From NCBI GenBank assembly GCA_035279905.1, contig DATEGZ010000020.1, positions 1-26,470 of the forward strand: 26,470 nt of DNA. Direction: 5' to 3'. The DNA comes from DATEGZ01 sp035279905 (lineage in GTDB: Bacteria; Acidobacteriota; Vicinamibacteria; Vicinamibacterales; SCN-69-37). Numbering within the stretch: position 1 is the stretch's first letter; each line of letters begins with the position of its first letter. Below are positions 15,166 through 23,169 of this stretch, one piece after another. The notes under the pieces were generated by a model that was not told where the DNA came from, did no database searches, and saw only the letters and a list, made by a program, of their open reading frames with translations. The translations under genes and the position numbers were made by a program.

Positions 15166-15786
15166 CTACTGGGCGAAGCGACGACGGATGGCGCGGCCGA
15201 GGCCGAGCAGACCCGTGCCGAGCAGGACCATCGAGCCCGGCTCAGGAACGGTCGACTCGGTCGCGGAGAACGAGAACGAATCGCCGGTCGCCGAGCTGGT
15301 CCACCGGAACTCGCCAGGCGTGGGGTCAAAGCCGGTCAACGTGAAGACGCCCGCACCGCGAAGGTCCAGGAACCCGCCGCCCTGGTTCACGATGTGCACG
15401 TTGTTCGCAGTGAAGCCGAAGCCGTTCGGCCCGGACTGGAACAGGAACGGCACGTTCGAGTAGTGCGTGATCGCCGGAGCATTGAACATGAAATCGTTCA
15501 TGGTGCCCGTCGTGCCGCCCATCACCGCGAAATTACCCGTGACCGAGTTCACAAAGAACAAGCCGGGGCCAGCGGACAACGCCCCGGTCTGCGTGAAGTC
15601 GAGACCGGTGGCGGTGTCGATCGAGGTCTGGGCACCGGCCGCATCGACGTACAACACGGCGTTGCCAGGAACCAGGATGAACGACGACATCGAAATCGAC
15701 CCAACGATCTGAGCGGCCTGCGCCTGGGACGTGCCCACGAGCAGGGCGCCAACGAACAATCCGAATACTGCTACACGCTTCAACAT
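15166..15786 (-). CDS. PEP-CTERM sorting-domain protein
   Basis: A 206-residue exported protein and the only evident exosortase substrate in the window. An N-terminal signal peptide (MLKRVAVFGLFVGALLVGTSQAQA) precedes a beta-rich, Gly/Thr/Asn/Phe-rich body with no recognised domain. From residue 180 comes the full sorting signal: VPEPGS, a hydrophobic membrane helix (MVLLGTGLLGLG) and the basic tail RAIRRRFAQ. ATG 15786 is preceded by AAGGAG on the minus strand at about 9 bases. It has its own terminator and a 218-bp upstream region, so it is a separate transcription unit, probably highly expressed. The body resembles the small surface or biofilm-associated PEP-CTERM proteins in general; its specific function is unknown. 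Confidence 0.95.
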   Translation of the reverse strand: MLKRVAVFGLFVGALLVGTSQAQAAQIVGSISMSSFILVPGNAVLYVDAAGAQTSIDTATGLDFTQTGALSAGPGLFFVNSVTGNFAVMGGTTGTMNDFMFNAPAITHYSNVPFLFQSGPNGFGFTANNVHIVNQGGGFLDLRGAGVFTLTGFDPTPGEFRWTSSATGDSFSFSATESTVPEPGSMVLLGTGLLGLGRAIRRRFAQ

Positions 15787-16004
15787 GCGCTCTCTCTCCT
15801 TGAAATCCATGGGTGCCACGGTTACGTGCCTGGACACTCCAAGTGCCACTCTCTTTAGCAAGAAGGCTGCCCGGTCGCCCAAGGATACCAAATCGTGCAA
15901 GTTGTTTATATTCAACTACTTACCGAATTGGCCCTTGGAACAATCCAGAGAAAGTCATCTTCCACGCTGCCTTTAGGCTCGATATCTGCTGAGATGGGCG
16001 GGAT
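15787..16004. other. divergent intergenic region, PEP-CTERM / VanZ-like
   Basis: This 218-bp region separates divergent genes and is markedly AT-richer than its surroundings near 15895-15950. TATATT at 15907-15912 on the plus strand is a possible -10. On the minus strand the PEP-CTERM leader contains GTGGCAC twice (15852-15858 and 15817-15823). I looked for a sigma54 element for the PEP-CTERM gene here; TGGCAC is present, but the matching GC at -12 is not. Confidence 0.4.
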
Positions 16005-17267
16005 GTGACGACGCGTCGGCTCTGGATCATTTCGGCGGCCTTCATTCTCTATGGCGGCACCATCCCATTTGATTTCATCCGGGACTGGCACCAGCTGTCA
16101 GAGCACGTCCGCACGATATCGTGGAATCCCCTGCTCGCGCCAGGCGGCGGCCGCCGGGTCTCGATTCCGGATGTCGTCCAGAACGTCCTCCTCTTCCTGC
16201 CGTTTGGCGTCCTGGGCGTCCTGGCCGGACGCCAGGCGAAATTCACCTTGCGGCGAATCGCGTGGGTCACGCTCCTGGGCGCTGGTCTCAGTGTCCTCGT
16301 CGAAGTGCTGCAGCTCTTCACCGTCGATCGCACGACCTCGATGTCGGACGTCGCGACAAACACGGCCGGGACGCTGCTGGGCGCGATCGCGGCCCACGCC
16401 GTGGCCGGTGCGGCCTCGGCCGGGTGGGCCCGGGCGCGTTTGGCTGGTCTCACCGAGAACACCGCATTTCGCCCCTGGATCGCCGCGGCGATCCTGATTC
16501 TGGTCGCGGCCTGGCAGCCCTTCGACGTAACGCTCGAGGTGGGCACGGTTGTGTCGAAAGCTCGCAGTTTCGTGCGGGATCCGTGGCAAATGGGCGTCCT
16601 GACCGACGAGGGCATCGCCTTCCTTCACTACGGTCTCTTTGGCGTCGCAACATGCCTGTGGCTCGCTGCCATCGGCCGGACGCGCGCCGCGATGAGTGCG
16701 GCGGTCATCGGCGCCGCGGCGGCCTTCGGCCTCGAGGGCAGCCAGCTGTTCATCACGTCGCGGATGCCGGGGCTCGAAGACGCCCTCGTCCGCGCGGCCG
16801 GCGCGCTCGTTGGCGCCGCGGCCGGGACGCTGCTGCCCCGCCGATCCGGGCGAGGACTCTGGCTCGCCGGATTTGTGATTGCCACCGCTGCCGCCGCGGC
16901 CATGCAACAGCTCAGTCCGTTCACGATTGCGCCGGCCTACCGGCCCTTCGGGCTGATGCCGTTTCTGAGCGACTACGTGCACACGACGTTCGAGACGTTG
17001 AGCCACGTGATCGAGCTCGTCCTCCTCTATGCGCCGATCGGTTTTCTCATGCGCCGGACGATCCGCTCACCCGGCCGCGCCCTGGCGGCCGCGCTCGTTT
17101 GCACGCTCGTTATCGCGGCGCCGGTCGAATACCTGCAAGGCTGGGTCGTCGGACGGTACCCGGATCTGACCGACATCGGCCTCAGCCTCGCCGGCGGCTG
17201 GCTGGGCGTCCGGGTGGGGCAAGCGGCAAGTCCTGAACAAAGTTCTGCTAGTCTGCCCGTGAGGTGA
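16005..17267 (+). CDS. VanZ-like membrane protein with three VanZ-type units
   Basis: A 420-residue polytopic membrane protein with about ten to twelve hydrophobic segments. Three successive units share a VanZ-type layout. Unit 1: PFDF (21-24), QNVLLFLPFG (59-68), E100xxQ103, R109, D115, N119, G122. Unit 2: PFDV (172-175), FLHYGLFG (206-213), E244xxQ247, R253, D259. Unit 3: SPFT (304-307), ELVLLYAPIG (337-346), E375xxQ378, R384, D387. GTG 16005 has GGGCGGG just upstream. VanZ is linked to low-level teicoplanin resistance, but the wider family is of unknown function and often found in polysaccharide or exosortase loci. Here it precedes the sugar operon by 155 bp. An envelope-glycan role is inferred from context only. 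Confidence 0.82.
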   Translation: MTTRRLWIISAAFILYGGTIPFDFIRDWHQLSEHVRTISWNPLLAPGGGRRVSIPDVVQNVLLFLPFGVLGVLAGRQAKFTLRRIAWVTLLGAGLSVLVEVLQLFTVDRTTSMSDVATNTAGTLLGAIAAHAVAGAASAGWARARLAGLTENTAFRPWIAAAILILVAAWQPFDVTLEVGTVVSKARSFVRDPWQMGVLTDEGIAFLHYGLFGVATCLWLAAIGRTRAAMSAAVIGAAAAFGLEGSQLFITSRMPGLEDALVRAAGALVGAAAGTLLPRRSGRGLWLAGFVIATAAAAAMQQLSPFTIAPAYRPFGLMPFLSDYVHTTFETLSHVIELVLLYAPIGFLMRRTIRSPGRALAAALVCTLVIAAPVEYLQGWVVGRYPDLTDIGLSLAGGWLGVRVGQAASPEQSSASLPVR

Positions 17268-17380
17268 CTTTCACAAACGTGACCCCGGATCGGGCCGCGT
17301 TTTCGACCCTTTCGCGGCAGTCGAATTGCATCGATCGGGGGGCAGCGGTGCCGCGCCAGAGGCCGGCGGCCCGCCTGCGG

Positions 17381-17386
17381 TAAAAT
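17381..17386 (+). promoter_or_regulatory. possible -10 element of the glycosylation operon
   Basis: TAAAAT in an otherwise GC-rich gap, 37 bp before the first gene of the operon. No acceptable -35 sits 16-18 bp upstream, so this is only suggestive; an activator-dependent promoter is possible. Confidence 0.25.
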
Positions 17387-17422
17387 TGAAATTTGGCCGA
17401 TATTTCGAAGGATTTGCCGCGG

Positions 17423-18448
17423 ATGCCTGATATGGCGACTCCCCCGTTTGCGTGGACCGGCCGGCGCGTGTTCGTGACCGGCGCCACCGGCATCGTCGGC
17501 TCCTGGCTGGTCAAGCGCCTCCTGGGCGAAGGCGCGTCGGTTGTCACCCTGGTGCGCGACTGGGATCCGCAGACCGAGCTCGTCCGCAGCGGCGACATTC
17601 TTCGAACCAACGTGGTGAACGGCCGGCTGGAGGACTACGACGCCCTCGAGCGCGCGATCAACGAGCACGAAGTCGACACCGTCTTCCACCTCGGCGCGCA
17701 GCCCATCGTCCAGACCGCGCTTCGCAATCCGCTGCCGACGTTCGAGGCCAACGTGCGCGGCAGCTACAACCTGCTCGAGGCCTGTCGCGTGCATCGCTCG
17801 CTGGTCGCGCGCGTGGTCGTCGCGAGCAGCGACAAAGCGTATGGCGATGGTCCGTCACTGCCGTACACTGAGGACATGCCGGCCAATGGACGGCATCCGT
17901 ACGACGTCAGCAAGAGCTGCACGGATCTGATCGCGCTCAGCTACGCGCACACCTACGATCTGCCGGTGACGGTCGCGCGCTGCGGCAACATCTACGGCGG
18001 CGGGGACCTGAACTGGAGCCGCATCGTGCCCGGCACGATTCGCAGTCTGCATCAGGGCGAACGGCCGATCATCCGCAGCAACGGCCTGTTCACGCGCGAC
18101 TACATCTACGTGCAGGACGTCGTGGACGGTTACCTGCGGCTGGCGGAGCGCTGTCTCGACGCCGGCGTCAAGGGCGAGGCGTTCAACTTCAGTCCGGAGA
18201 AGAGCCTGACCGTGCTCGAGATCACGCGCGCGATTCAGCGCCTGATGCGGCGCGAGGATCTCGAGCCGGCGATCCTCGATCAGGCGCGCGGCGAGATTCG
18301 CGATCAGTTCCTCGACTCGACGAAGGCCCGGACGCGCCTCGCGTGGACCGCGCGCCACAGTCTCGACGCGGGATTGACGGAGACGATCGCGTGGTACCGG
18401 CGGCACCTCGACGCCAGCGCGCCGAAGGCGGCCAATGCGCTTCACTGA
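17423..18448 (+). CDS. nucleotide-sugar 4,6-dehydratase (SDR family, CDP-glucose 4,6-dehydratase-like)
   Basis: A 341-residue extended short-chain dehydrogenase/reductase. The NAD-binding GATGIVG is at residues 20-26. The catalytic residues are Ser136-Asp137-Lys138 (SSDKAYGD) and Tyr160...Lys164 (YDVSK). HLGAQPIVQTALRNPLPTFEANVRGSYNLLEACR is the typical stretch of CDP-glucose and GDP-mannose 4,6-dehydratases (shown here in part: AQPIVQTAL, NVRGSYNLLEA). The substrate nucleotide cannot be fixed; CDP-glucose is the best guess. ATG 17423 is chosen with AAGG 11 bases upstream; TTG 17393 and ATG 17432 are alternatives. It makes a 4-keto-6-deoxy sugar for the two following enzymes. The 3' end overlaps the next gene by 14 bases, so it leads a coupled operon. 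Confidence 0.85.
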   Translation: MPDMATPPFAWTGRRVFVTGATGIVGSWLVKRLLGEGASVVTLVRDWDPQTELVRSGDILRTNVVNGRLEDYDALERAINEHEVDTVFHLGAQPIVQTALRNPLPTFEANVRGSYNLLEACRVHRSLVARVVVASSDKAYGDGPSLPYTEDMPANGRHPYDVSKSCTDLIALSYAHTYDLPVTVARCGNIYGGGDLNWSRIVPGTIRSLHQGERPIIRSNGLFTRDYIYVQDVVDGYLRLAERCLDAGVKGEAFNFSPEKSLTVLEITRAIQRLMRREDLEPAILDQARGEIRDQFLDSTKARTRLAWTARHSLDAGLTETIAWYRRHLDASAPKAANALH

Positions 18449-18968
18449 GACCACCGTGCAGGGCGCCTTTCTCGTCGACCCGGAGCCTCGCGCTGACGAG
18501 CGCGGATTCTTCGCACGGCTGTGGTGCCGCGACGAGTTCGCGTCGCACGGCCTCTCGGCGGAGTTCGTGCAGTGCAACGACTCGTTCAGCGAGCACCGCG
18601 GCACGCTTCGCGGGCTGCACTACCAGGCCGCGCCCTACGGCGAGGTCAAGCTGGTGCGCTGCGTGCGCGGCGCGGTGTTCGACGTGCTCGTCGATCTCCG
18701 GCCGGACTCGCCGACCTACACGCGCTGGTTTGGCGCCGAGCTCACGGCCGCCAATCGACGGATGTTGTATGTGCCCGAGGGCTGCGCGCACGGATACCTC
18801 ACGCTCGAGGACCAGAGCGAAGTCGTCTATCCGGTCACGTGCGCGTACCGGCCTGACGCGGAGCGTGGCGTGCGCTGGAACGATCCGCGATTCGGAATCG
18901 CGTGGCCGCGCGTCGAGCCGATGACACTCTCCCCCAAGGACCGGCAGTGGCCGGACTACGAGCCATGA
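18435..18968 (+). CDS. rfbC: dTDP-4-dehydrorhamnose 3,5-epimerase-like (RmlC family)
   Basis: A 177-residue cupin of the RmlC family, matching the usual length. ERGFFARLW (22-30), GTLRGLHYQ (56-64) with catalytic His62, KLVRC (72-76), VPEGCAHGYLTL (113-124) and Tyr132 in the final strand are all in place, as is the WNDPRFGIAWP end. It would epimerise C3 and C5 of a 4-keto-6-deoxy sugar. The usual rmlA, rmlB and rmlD partners are absent here, and the flanking dehydratase looks CDP-sugar type, so the actual substrate may not be dTDP-linked. It overlaps both neighbours (14 and 4 bases). Confidence 0.88.
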   Translation: MRFTETTVQGAFLVDPEPRADERGFFARLWCRDEFASHGLSAEFVQCNDSFSEHRGTLRGLHYQAAPYGEVKLVRCVRGAVFDVLVDLRPDSPTYTRWFGAELTAANRRMLYVPEGCAHGYLTLEDQSEVVYPVTCAYRPDAERGVRWNDPRFGIAWPRVEPMTLSPKDRQWPDYEP

Positions 18969-19891
18969 AGCGCGTCCTGGTCACCGGCGCCACCGGATGT
19001 CTCGGACGGCACGCGCTGCCGCTGCTCGTCGCGCGCGGGTGGGACGTGCACGGCGTCACGTCGAAGGCGGCGCCGCCGTCGGTCGACGGCGTGACGTGGC
19101 ATCGCGCGAACCTGCTCGACACCGGCGAGGCACAGGCGCTCGTCGAGCGCGCGGACGCGACGCATCTGCTGCATCTGGCGTGGTTCGTCGCTCCGGGCAA
19201 ATGGGCGACCGCGCCGGAGAACTTCGACTGGGTCGCCGCGAGCCTCAGCCTCGTGCGCGCGTTTCGGAACGCCGGCGGCACGCGCCTGGTCAGCGCGGGC
19301 TCCTGTCTCGAGTACGACTGGAACTACGGGTACTGCTCGGAGGCGCTGACCCCGTGCGCGCCGCACACGATTTACGGCGCGTCGAAGCACGCGCTGCAGC
19401 TGCTGACGGCGGCGCTCACCGCCGACGGGCCGATGAAAAGCGCCTGGGGCCGGGTGTTCTTTCTCTACGGGCCCCACGAGCACCCCGATCGGCTCGTGGC
19501 GGCCGTCATTCGATCGCTGCTCGCGGGCAAGCCGGCCAAGTGCTCGCACGGCCGTCAGATTCGCGACTACCTCTTCGCGGAGGACGTCGCGCACGCGTTC
19601 GTCGCGCTGCTCGAGAGCGGCGTGACGGGGCCCGTCAACGTCGCCTCGGGCCGCCCGATCGCGCTCAAGGACATCGTCACGCGCATCGGCGAGCTCATCG
19701 GCCGGCCGGAGTTGATCCGCCTGGGCGCGATCCCGGCGGCGCCCACAGACGTCCCGCTCGTCGTCGCGGACACGTCGCGGCTCTCGCGAGCGCTCGGCTG
19801 GCAGCCGCGAGTCGACCTCGACAGCGGGCTGACGCGAACGATTGAATGGTGGCGCACGCACAGCGGCGCCGTGGTCGAAGCACGCGCATGA
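18965..19891 (+). CDS. NAD-dependent epimerase/dehydratase (4-keto sugar reductase-like)
   Basis: A 308-residue extended SDR protein. GATGCLG (8-14) binds the dinucleotide; a Ser in VSAGSCLEY and the YGASK pair supply the Tyr/Lys catalytic centre. The NVASGRPIALKDIV and WQPRVDLDSGLTRTIEWW segments are typical of the C-terminal half. It most resembles 4-keto-6-deoxyhexose reductases and epimerases (the CDP-abequose synthase or CDP-paratose type), which would complete a deoxy-sugar made by the two genes before it. ATG 18965 overlaps the RmlC-like stop as ATGA. Final product is inferred, not shown. Confidence 0.8.
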   Translation: MKRVLVTGATGCLGRHALPLLVARGWDVHGVTSKAAPPSVDGVTWHRANLLDTGEAQALVERADATHLLHLAWFVAPGKWATAPENFDWVAASLSLVRAFRNAGGTRLVSAGSCLEYDWNYGYCSEALTPCAPHTIYGASKHALQLLTAALTADGPMKSAWGRVFFLYGPHEHPDRLVAAVIRSLLAGKPAKCSHGRQIRDYLFAEDVAHAFVALLESGVTGPVNVASGRPIALKDIVTRIGELIGRPELIRLGAIPAAPTDVPLVVADTSRLSRALGWQPRVDLDSGLTRTIEWWRTHSGAVVEARA

Positions 19892-20850
19892 GCTCGCCCC
19901 GCTACTCCATCGTGATTCCCACCTACCGGCGGGGCGATCAGCTCGCCGAGTGCCTGGAGAGTGTCTGCGCGCTCGACTACGCGCACGACGCGCTCGAGGT
20001 CGTGATCATCGACAACGGCGGCGCGGAGAACACGCGCGCGGCGGCGGACCCGTTCACGGCTCGCCTCGCGATCCGTTATCTGGTCAATCCCCAGAACCGC
20101 GGCTATGGCTTCTCCGTCAATCGCGGCATCGTCGAGAGCACGGGCGACCGCATCCTGCTGCTCAATGACGACGCCCGGCCGATGCCGGATTTGCTGAAGG
20201 AGTGCGACCGTCTGCTCGCCGCGGATCCCGCGATCGGCTGCGTCGGATGCCGCGCGATTGAAAAGGACTACGTGCGCACGGGCAGCGGCGTCGGCAAGAT
20301 CGAGGACAACGGCTTCGTCCTCGGCAACTTCGACGTGGACTGCGGCGAACCGATCGAGGTCGAGCACGTGTACGGGTTCTGCTACGTGTTCACGCGCGAG
20401 GCCGTTCGCCGCGCCGGGCTGAACGATCTCACGCTGCTCGCGAAGCCCTACAGCAGCGGCAACCGGATCGAGACGGATCACTGCCTGTCGATCCGGCGCG
20501 CCGGCCTGAAGGTCGTCTACGACCCGCGGATGGCCGCGCTGCACCTCGCCAAACCTCGGCCGGACATGAGCGAGATCTCGCTGCGCTGGCACCTGAACGC
20601 GATTCGCAACACGCTCTATCTCTACCTGAAGCACTTCGGGCTGTTCGGCAAGCACGCGGCCGCGCTGCGGTTGACGTTCCTCAAGGACCTCGGGATCCTG
20701 TCGACGCTGCGCCATCCTTCGCGCGCCAACTTCGACTACTTCCGGATGGCGATGCGCGCGCGCGCCAGCGCGTACGGCCACTACGTGAAGTACCTGATGG
20801 GCCCGCGCGTCGATTCGCCGGAGTCGTTCCGGAAGCTGCTCGAGAGCTGA
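19888..20850 (+). CDS. glycosyltransferase family 2
   Basis: A 320-residue GT2 protein (GT-A fold). YSIVIPTYRRGDQL opens the domain, DNGG is at 42-45, the DxD-type metal site is LNDDA (92-96), and ETDHCLSIRRAG is the acceptor-side acidic motif. The C-terminal 90 residues are amphipathic and basic (RWHLNAIRNTLYLYLKHFG), as in membrane-associated rhamnosyl- or related transferases. ATG 19888 overlaps the previous stop (ATGA). It should add one sugar to a lipid-linked glycan on the cytoplasmic face of the membrane. Sugar and linkage are unknown. Confidence 0.88.
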   Translation: MSSPRYSIVIPTYRRGDQLAECLESVCALDYAHDALEVVIIDNGGAENTRAAADPFTARLAIRYLVNPQNRGYGFSVNRGIVESTGDRILLLNDDARPMPDLLKECDRLLAADPAIGCVGCRAIEKDYVRTGSGVGKIEDNGFVLGNFDVDCGEPIEVEHVYGFCYVFTREAVRRAGLNDLTLLAKPYSSGNRIETDHCLSIRRAGLKVVYDPRMAALHLAKPRPDMSEISLRWHLNAIRNTLYLYLKHFGLFGKHAAALRLTFLKDLGILSTLRHPSRANFDYFRMAMRARASAYGHYVKYLMGPRVDSPESFRKLLES

Positions 20851-20851
20851 G

Positions 20852-22018
20852 ATGCGACTCCTCTTCTTCAAGCACTCTCTCGTTTTTCCGCGATCGAGCG
20901 GACACGACGTGCACACGTTCTACATGATGAAGGCGTGCGCGTCGCTCGGGCATGACGTGGCGCTGGTCACCGCCACCGAGCCTGAGGGGCCGGCGCTCGA
21001 GGGACTGCCTCTCCGGCGCCGGTACCGGCTCGACGGCCGCCAGGGACCGCCGACGCCGTTTCGCGCGACGTGGCTTCAACGCAAGTTCCAGTCGTACTGG
21101 GGGGTCGAGAGCGCGCAGCTGGGGTCACTGCAGCGCGCGATCGCCGACTTTCAACCGACGGCGGTCGTGGTCGTCGGCCTCGATGCCCTGCCCTACTTCC
21201 CGGCGATTTCCGGACCGACGCGGATCTGGTACGCCGCCGACGAATGGGTGCTGCATCATCTCTCGCAGGTGCAGTGGAGCTTCCGCACGATGCGCGAGCA
21301 CGTCAGCGCGGCGGCGACGAAAGGGCTCTACGAGCGCGCGCACCGGAACGTGATCGATCGCGCGTGGGTGGTCACCGAGAGCGATCGCCGCGCCATGCGG
21401 CTCGTCGCCGGCATCAACGACGTCGACGTCCTGCCCAACGGCGTGGACGCGGAGTACTTTCGGCCGGGCGACGAAGCGGTCGAAGATCGGACGGCGGTGT
21501 TCTGGGGCCGTCTGGACTTCGGGCCGAACATCCAGGCGCTCGCGTGGTTCTGCGGCAGCGTGTGGCCGCGCGTGCGGCGCGCGGTGCCGGACGCGCGCTT
21601 CACGATCATGGGGTTTCAGCCGACCGACGAGGTCAGGAAGATCGCTCAGGCGCCGGGCGTCTCGCTGCTCGCCAACGTCCGCGATCTGCGCGCGAACGCG
21701 CGCCGGCACGCCGTCGCCGCGCTGCCCTTCGTCTCCGGCGCGGGGATCAAGAACAAGCTGCTCGAGGCCGCCGCGCTCGGCCTGCCGATCCTCTGCACGC
21801 CGATGACGTCGCGCGGCCTGCGCGGATCGCCGCCGCTCGTCACCGCGTCCTCGCCCGACGACTTCGCCGCCGCGCTGGCCTCGCTCTGGAGCGACCCGGC
21901 AAGACGACGACAGCTCAGTACCGCCTGCCGCGAGTGGGTCGTGCAGCACCACACGTGGACGGCCGCGGCCCGCGAAGCGCTCGGCGCCCTCGAAGCGCGT
22001 GCCACGGAGGCCGCCTGA
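20852..22018 (+). CDS. glycosyltransferase family 4 (PEP-CTERM/exosortase-associated type)
   Basis: A 388-residue GT4 (GT-B fold) protein. The N-terminal domain begins MRLLFFKHSLVFPRSSGHDVHTFYMMKACASLGHD (a portion of which is the typical HxVHT pattern). The C-terminal domain has VLPNGVDAEYF, FWGRLDFGPNIQAL and the GAGIKNKLLEAAALGLPIL donor-site stretch. The 'DFGPNIQALAWF...WPRVR' segment recalls TIGR03087, a sugar transferase of EpsH1/PEP-CTERM loci. It starts one base after the previous stop and ends in an overlap with the next ATG (TGATG). Donor sugar is unknown. Confidence 0.87.
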   Translation: MRLLFFKHSLVFPRSSGHDVHTFYMMKACASLGHDVALVTATEPEGPALEGLPLRRRYRLDGRQGPPTPFRATWLQRKFQSYWGVESAQLGSLQRAIADFQPTAVVVVGLDALPYFPAISGPTRIWYAADEWVLHHLSQVQWSFRTMREHVSAAATKGLYERAHRNVIDRAWVVTESDRRAMRLVAGINDVDVLPNGVDAEYFRPGDEAVEDRTAVFWGRLDFGPNIQALAWFCGSVWPRVRRAVPDARFTIMGFQPTDEVRKIAQAPGVSLLANVRDLRANARRHAVAALPFVSGAGIKNKLLEAAALGLPILCTPMTSRGLRGSPPLVTASSPDDFAAALASLWSDPARRRQLSTACREWVVQHHTWTAAAREALGALEARATEAA

Positions 22019-23157
22019 TGGCCGGCGGGGCCGTGCGCGTCGGATTCGTGCTGCACTCGATGCACGTGGCGGGCGCCGAGGTGCTCGTCGCCGAAACGAT
22101 TCGCCGGCTCGGCGATCGCATTGACCCCGTGGTGTTCTGCCTCGACGTGGTGGGACCGCTCGGCGGCCGTCTGCTTCGCGAAGGCGTGCCGGTCATCGCC
22201 TTCAACCGCCGCCCCGGCTTCGACTTTTCCGTGTCGAAGCGCCTGGCGAGAGAGATGCGCGACCGGAAGGTCGAGGTGCTGCACGCCCACCAGTACACGC
22301 CGTTTTTCTACGGCGCGATCGCGGCGCGTCTGTCGGGCCAGCGGCCGAAGGTGATCTTCACGGAACACGGCCGCCATTTTCCGGACGTCGTCTCCACGCG
22401 CCGCCGCCTCGCCAACCGGCTCCTGATGGATCGACTGGCCGACCACGTGAACGCCGTGTGCGCCTTCAGCGCGCGCAGCCTGAGCGAGGTCGAGGGCTTC
22501 TCGAAGGGCCGGATCGAAGTGATTCCGAACGGCGTCGATCTGCCCCGCTACGGCCGCATCACGGACATCGTGTCCCTGCGGCGACATCTCGGGCTGGATC
22601 CGTCGCGACGCTACATCACGACCGTCGCCCGCTTTCACCCCGTCAAGGATCACCGCACGCTGTTGCACGCCTTCTCGGAAGTGGCGGCGGTGCGCCGCGA
22701 CGTCGATCTGCTGCTCGCCGGCGACGGGGCGCTCCGTGAGACACTCGAGAAGCTGGCCGTGGAGCTTCGCGTCGACCAGCGCGTGCAGTTCCTCGGCGTC
22801 CGCAACGACGTGGCCAGTCTGCTGGCGGCCTCGGACGTCTTCGCGCTCACGTCGGTGAGTGAAGCCGCCTCGATCACGCTGCTCGAAGCCATGGCCTCGG
22901 GGCTGCCCGTCGTCGTCACCGCGGTGGGCGGCAACCCGGAGATCGTGCGCGACGGCGTGGACGGCCTGCTGGCGCCGCGAGGCGACTCGCACGCGATCGC
23001 CCGCGCGCTCACCCGCGTGCTCGACGACGGCCGGCTCGCGTTTACGATGGGCCAGTCGGGCGCCGAGCGCGTGCGCACGCAGTACCGGCTCGACGACACG
23101 GTGGAACGCTACTTCTCGCTCTATCGCGGCACGCCCGCCAGCCGGCTGGCCGCCTGA
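22018..23157 (+). CDS. glycosyltransferase family 4
   Basis: A 379-residue GT4 protein. GFVLHSMHVAGAEVLVAETI opens the N-domain; HAHQYTPFFYGAIAA and FTEHGR follow. The donor site shows VIPNGVDL, VARFHPVKDH, and the ExxxxxxxE motif in EAASITLLEAMASGLPVV. It is closest in style to the exosortase-associated TIGR03088-type transferases. Met 22018 shares its A with the preceding TGA. A 12-bp gap separates it from the O-glycosylation ligase gene. It probably extends the same glycan as its neighbours. Confidence 0.9.
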   Translation: MAGGAVRVGFVLHSMHVAGAEVLVAETIRRLGDRIDPVVFCLDVVGPLGGRLLREGVPVIAFNRRPGFDFSVSKRLAREMRDRKVEVLHAHQYTPFFYGAIAARLSGQRPKVIFTEHGRHFPDVVSTRRRLANRLLMDRLADHVNAVCAFSARSLSEVEGFSKGRIEVIPNGVDLPRYGRITDIVSLRRHLGLDPSRRYITTVARFHPVKDHRTLLHAFSEVAAVRRDVDLLLAGDGALRETLEKLAVELRVDQRVQFLGVRNDVASLLAASDVFALTSVSEAASITLLEAMASGLPVVVTAVGGNPEIVRDGVDGLLAPRGDSHAIARALTRVLDDGRLAFTMGQSGAERVRTQYRLDDTVERYFSLYRGTPASRLAA

Positions 23158-23169
23158 AGAGATTCGACC

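Noticed and set aside
15817..15858. A sigma54 promoter or structured leader for the PEP-CTERM gene, suggested by two GTGGCAC copies
   Set aside because: Neither copy has GC at the required -12 spacing, and only a 4-bp hairpin forms in the leader. No riboswitch consensus is visible.
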